A stretch of DNA of 64,000 bases from Diphasiastrum complanatum (Eukaryota > Streptophyta > Lycopodiopsida > Lycopodiales > Lycopodiaceae): assembly GCA_029204225.1 (NCBI GenBank), contig CM055098.1:13964533-14028532 (forward strand). The letters are read 5' to 3'. The stretch's first letter is position 1. The number at the start of each line of letters is the position of its first letter. Shown here piece after piece: positions 1-64,000 of the stretch. A program made the position numbers and the translations under genes. The notes under the pieces are model-generated. The model made no database searches and was not told the origin of the DNA. It saw nothing but the letters and a program-made list of their open reading frames with translations.

Positions 1-335
1 AATTCCAAAAGATTAGGAATTTGTGCATGGAAAGGCATTATAAATTGTATATGTAAATTTGTCTGAAAAAGCTTCTATGTTTTTGTTGTATCAAATGAGA
101 GTACACCCCTTTGCAAGTGTTATTGGGTATGTTGAGAAAGGGATATTCCAAAGCAATGGGATGGATATAACCACAACTTCAGTCATGTGTAGCCACATGG
201 AAGGTGACGAAGGCTCCCACGATGTTAGGTTTGGATGATATCACGATGTTAATAACATTGATTTTTAAAGAATGTCAGCCAATGTTTGATGATTTATTGA
301 CACATATACTGAAAAGACATTTTGAAAAAAGAGAC

Positions 336-650
336 TTTAAATGTGGTGTGTGTCATTGATGCCTCAAAGAATGAAATAGATGTATATGGACCAAAAACAA
401 GCCATTCAAATGCACATGAATATTGATATGTTTCTTCAAATGAACGTGAGCCTCAAAATTTGTGAAGCATTGTCAAAACGTCTTGCTAAGATGTTTTAGA
501 TACAGTTTAAATGTGGTGCGTGTGATTGATGCCTTGAACAATGAATAAGGTGTATATGGACCAAAAAAAAGCCATTCAAATGCACATGAACATGGATATG
601 TTTGAGCTTAGAAGATTGTGAAGCATTGTCAAAACACATTGCTAGAGTTT
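336..650. repeat. Imperfect tandem duplication, unit about 165 bp
   Basis: The stretch starting near 336 (TTTAAATGTGGTGTG) is repeated from about 506 (TTTAAATGTGGTGCG). Both copies share the tract GTATATGGACCAAAAA, then GCCATTCAAATGCACATGAA, and later GTGAAGCATTGTCAAAAC. Divergence is visible, so the duplication is old. It lies about 0.9 kb upstream of the start codon. Confidence 0.75.
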
Positions 651-1466
651 TCTATACAATTTTAGCAATATCAAAATTTGGCATCTCATCTTGCAAGGAA
701 TGCACTCCGATTCTATGCAAGTGACATTTGAAAACTTGTTCTGCAATTTGAAAGTCTATGATAAATTTTGCACAGAATGTGTGCAAAATTTTATATCATA
801 GACACTATAAAATGTCCTAATGCCAAAGTGCACGTTCTTTATTTGTAATTTGCAACCACTTCAAAAGGACATCCATTGAGCCATTGCCACATAATATGTG
901 CATGTTCTAATGGAATGTACATATGCCATGTGGCAACAACTCATTGATTGTCTACACAAGAATTATGTTGATTCAAAATGAAACAGCTATAAGGACACTA
1001 AGGCATTATGTGGCGGAAGGCCTTCTGCCCTTGGGCAACCATCCTGCCAAGGTCAAAAGGCCCTCATGGCAAGGACTTTCACCTCTTAAAATGCTAATTT
1101 TGATGCTTGCAATATGTGTATTTATTAGTGTTATTTTTTTTTCTTATGTTATGGAGGAAGTAAGGTAATCTTGTTGCTTGTCATGGTTAGGTTTAGGATC
1201 AAAGTTGATGGACAAAATAGTTAGAGAGACAAACACTGATGATGTCTTGGGCGAACTACATAACACGCCGTGTTATGTTCATTTGCCCCCCATAAGCAAA
1301 TCTCAAAACACACTTGACCTAATTGTTAAGCTTCATGCACCACACTTATTTGAGAAACCAAGAATTTAAGTTAGGGTTTTGGAGCTTTAAAACGGGAGAA
1401 AACGCGACTTCAATAGAAATATGAACAAGAGAAATGTGAGACAAGATAAAGAGCAGACACAGCCAC

Positions 1467-1483
1467 GAGAGAGAGAGAGAGAG

Positions 1484-1526
<43 letters not shown>

Positions 1527-1540
1527 GTGTGTGTGCGCGT
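1467..1540. repeat. (GA)n/(GT)n microsatellite in the presumed leader
   Basis: An interrupted run of GA dinucleotides (1467-1523) passes into GT-rich sequence ending ten bases before the in-frame stop that precedes the start codon. CT/GA-rich tracts are common in plant 5' UTRs and core promoters; a regulatory role here is inference. Confidence 0.9.
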
Positions 1541-1552
1541 TGAGGAAGGGCG

Positions 1553-60881
<59,329 letters not shown>

Positions 60882-62466
60882 GGATGTTATGCAGTTCAGT
60901 GGAAATTTTTAACTCATGCGTCTTCTTGGATCAATGGAAATTTTTTTCTGGGAGTACATCATTGGGCAATGGTTTTAAGACTGTGTTGGTGGACAAGGTT
61001 TTCATAGCAGGCCTATTTGTGGCATGCTGGTTGCAATCTTACATATGTATGCTGCATAGTTGGGTTCACCATGAAATGCACCTCCAATCTTCAAGTGTAG
61101 TTCCCAGAGCCATACCTAATGGTTGAAGTTTCTATTATGAAGACGTGCAGTTAACTTCCTCACTTCTTATTCTTATGGGCTCAAAGTACTGTCTAAGTTG
61201 GCCTCTTTGGTACAAGGCGCATGTAGTTCAAATGACCTCAAAGTTATTATAAATGTGAAATATTATACATAGGCAAGAATCATGGAAAGCATCACTTTGA
61301 TGATGAGAATGCTTGACAATATTGTGTTTAGTCTCTCAGTTCTTCATAAGCAGGTCTATTTGAAGGTTTCACAACTTATTGTTGTTATCTAGTTGGATGA
61401 AGGCTAAGCCTTCTGGTATTCTTGGTTCAGCTGTCTAATAGAGAAGAGTCGGAATTATCTCAAGAATTTTGTTCAGTACAGAGTTTGTAGTCTGCAACTC
61501 TTAAAGAAGAATCCAAGAGGATTCACCTTAAAACCTTAGGCTACAAGATGAAAATGTTTCTGCAAAAAGCCTAATCTTTGGGAAGAAATGCATTGAAGGT
61601 AGGTAGACAAAGACATGCATTCCTACAAGCTTTTGGAGTTGAATTCAAAGTAGGCAAGGGTAGTCACCTTTTTTATGATTACATGGGACATAATGAAGAA
61701 CCTAATTTTGTGTTGCTACCATGAGACTTTCAGAAGCTCACTCTTAACGACCATGGCCTCTTGAACTTTCATAAATAAAGTATGTTTAAAATGTTATTTT
61801 TTAATAGAACATAATGTTATTCACGTACTTGCTGCCCCCCATCTGCAATCTGGAAGGAACACTGACAACGATTCCATGGAGTTGATGCCTTGCATGTATT
61901 TCCACTCAATAATACCCATATCGGTGCAATATGTTTCAGTGTTGAAGAGCAGAGGCTAATTTTTTTTTGAATTGTGAATGCAACTGAATAATCTCTAATC
62001 TCAAAAAAAATTTCACTTCTCAAATTTTTTATCAACAAGTGCCGACACCTAGTAAAAGACACATTAAATGAATAAAAAAAAAAGCTTAAAGTTTAAAAAA
62101 TCCCAAGATAAGATAACCATGCTAGGCATAACAAGTTCAAAGGAAAATAGCAAAAATAAGCATCTTATTTTTTAGGCTTTGCACAGGATTTTTAGCACAA
62201 AAAGACAGGCCTATTTCTTCACTCACAAAGAGCTTTGAGCTCCAGTTACTTCAAGTCTCTCTCTTTGGAACATTTTATTTACTCGTGAAATAACCTGATT
62301 TTCTGGATCATTGTGATTTTCATCTCGTAATCTTGGTCAATGTTGTGATCCAAGGTTGAGGAGTTTTGCTTCCTCCACTATTAATTCTATAAAGGTTATG
62401 ACACTAATAGTTCAGAATGTAAGGTTGTGTGGAGACTCTCTAGAGAGTTTTTTTTGAGCCTGCAAA
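60882..62466 (+). other. 3' flank of the farnesyltransferase gene
   Basis: Contains the 3' UTR. A canonical AATAAA occurs at 61774-61779, about 890 bases after the stop; whether it is used is unknown. Small frames here show no recognised domain. Confidence 0.5.
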
Positions 62467-63150
62467 CTATGTATGCCTCAGTACCAAAAAATGATAGCAA
62501 TCTAATGACAAAAAATTAAAATTATCTATAGGATCACAATCCTCAGGATTGACTGAAACTACGATAGGTGTAATAATGGCTTGTGTGTGGTCCCTAAATT
62601 TTGTTTTTAGATTATGTACATGGTACTTGTTGGATTCTTTGATCTCCATTGGCCTATCACCAGTACTTGGGTAAACCGGTGGTCTGTCACACTGGTCGAT
62701 GATTAAAATAGCTTTTGTTTCTCTTATTTTTTTAGTTTGATGAATCTGCTCTATTATTATTGAATTCTCAGAGGAGCTCTCAAGTGTATTGATTATCCCC
62801 CCCTCCAAGTAAAACAACAATAGATTCAATAGTTTTCTTTCTAGATTCTTGTGAGGGTATAGTTTTGACCTCTTTGCTATTAATTTAAATTCTTTGTTTG
62901 GGTTTATGGCTAGTTGTATTGGGGATGGCCTCAGTGGTTGCATCAAGGGTGTCCTTAGTAGATAGTGCGATACGTTTTTTAAGGAGATTTTTTGTTTTTC
63001 GGTTTGGATTTTTTCTATAATGAGAGGAGTCTTAAGGGTGCTAGGAGGAGCAATAGTGGAGGAAAAATCCTTGCCCTTTACCAGAACTAAAGGTTTGGAA
63101 GCACAAAATGAAACGATAGGATCCTTTGACTTAGCAAGAGTAGCTATCAC
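62467..63150 (-). pseudogene. Unrecognised 227-codon frame
   Basis: An open frame on the minus strand, lysine- and isoleucine-rich in its first half, with DQCDRPPVYPSTGDRP in the second half. I recognise no domain. The minus strand to its right (63240-63460) also reads fairly openly (IIVDDAMLKIHLCKDKA) but is broken by stops, as expected of a decayed retroelement open frame. Length and low complexity leave open that it is chance. Confidence 0.35.
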
Positions 63151-64000
63151 GACTTTTAAACATTGCTTTAAGCTTTGAGAACATTACAAGATTTAATTAA
63201 AAACCTATGCCTGGCATGGAATAATCATATTGACACCTTAAAGGTTCACTCACCAATGTTACAAGAGCCTTGTCAAAATGATCATTAGTAGCCTTGTCTT
63301 TGCAAAGGTGAATTTTCAACATGGCGTCATCGACAATAATCAACGATGTGGTCTTGTCAACATCCTTCACTGAAGTCTTGCATTTTCTTCCTCCTCGTCA
63401 TCATTTGGCTAGTCATCAAGGACTTTGCCCTCAACATTGTACTGAATTTCTAACTTTTCAGGCTTTATAGCACAAAAAATGAACAACTCCATAAATCTAT
63501 TGTCATAAATTCCTTTGGTAAAGTAGTTATGTGAACTTTGTTTTTTTTTTTTCGACATCTGTAGCCTTGGCCCCAAAATTAAAGCATATATTCAACATTT
63601 TGAAAATTAAAATATCCTTTGTAAAAAATTTGTAAATAGTGACAAATGTTACTACACTTTTGAAGAAACTACGATGAAAAGATGTTAATATTGCGTACTT
63701 TTTCGCACACGTGAAGACACACAAATCAATGTGAAGGATCTTCTAAGGTGGGTGTGATTGCACATGAAACTATCACTTGATTGTAACAAGCAATCTTACT
63801 AACAATCTTCAAGACAAGAGCACACAAACATTCATCAATGATCACTCACACTTTCTCAATCAAACCAAACACTTAGCATGAAGAAAACCAAGTCCCAAAC
63901 ACATTCAAAGAGTGAGAGAGAGCCCTTGCTCTCGGGTAGGGAGAGAAAGAGAGACTAGCTCTCGAGTAGAGAGAGAATAGAAGGGAAACTCAATGATCAT
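63151..64000. other. Right end of window
   Basis: AT-rich sequence ending in a GA-rich tract with a duplicated motif (GAGAGCCCTTGCTCTCGGGTAGGG... and GAGACTAGCTCTCGAGTAGAG near 63920-63975). No gene supported except the broken minus-strand frame noted at 63240-63460. Confidence 0.5.

Larger units (their letters stand above)
1..1552. other. 5' flank and leader of the farnesyltransferase gene
   Basis: AT-rich sequence with no reading frame I can support. It holds an imperfect tandem duplication (336-650, listed separately) and, just before the start codon, a GA-rich microsatellite followed by a short GT run that probably lies in the 5' UTR or core promoter. The short frames at 923-1168 and 1178-1369 show no recognisable protein. 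I could not identify a convincing TATA box or transcription start. Confidence 0.6.

Overview
The window is plant nuclear DNA. It has an intron-rich gene of plant type, Copia, Gypsy, LINE and hAT elements nested in one another, long AT-rich introns and many GA/CT/CA microsatellites. The combination of one gene spanning about 59 kb and introns up to 22.9 kb packed with old transposons points to a large-genome vascular plant (gymnosperm-like or fern-like). That assignment is an inference; nothing in the sequence names the species.

The central result is that almost the whole window is one gene. Reading conserved segments across splice sites, I find 13 exons on the + strand between 1553 and 60881. 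They join without a break into 1566 coding bases (521 codons plus stop). The product is the beta subunit of protein farnesyltransferase (FTB, called ERA1 in Arabidopsis). All 12 introns are GT-AG, every phase matches across its junction, and the zinc ligands and farnesyl-diphosphate-binding residues are present. The exons are mostly 36-131 bases and are invisible to simple ORF calling. Only the last two are long enough to stand out.

Layout. 1-1552: 5' flank and a GA-rich leader. 1553-3006: exons 1-3. 3007-13365 (intron 3): an old hAT remnant split by a defective Copia element (A, 5835-10172), then an internally deleted hAT copy (hAT2). 13366-13401: a 36-base microexon. 13402-20618 (intron 4): a Copia element (B) whose middle is replaced by another hAT remnant that itself carries a MITE. 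20619-20921: exons 5-6. 20922-43833 (intron 6): a Copia fragment with a MITE, a full-length hAT transposon (hAT1, 23722-28750) with an 8-bp target duplication, a Gypsy fragment cut by Copia D, two L1-like LINEs, and Copia C (35346-41681) inserted in one of those LINEs and itself carrying hAT MITEs. 43834-43885: exon 7. 43886-50597 (intron 7): another MITE and triplicated Gypsy integrase tails. 50598-59120: exons 8-9, with introns holding a pair of LTRs and a long hairpin. 59121-60881: exons 10-13. 60882-64000: 3' flank with one unrecognised degenerate reading frame.

The most coherent mobile system is the hAT family. One element with intact boundaries encodes a multi-exon transposase. At least four shorter elements share its CATAGTTGCA-like termini and palindromic GAAACGCGTTTC subterminal repeats, several with matching 8-bp target duplications. 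Nothing here looks bacterial; there are no operons, CRISPR arrays or recognisable RNA genes.
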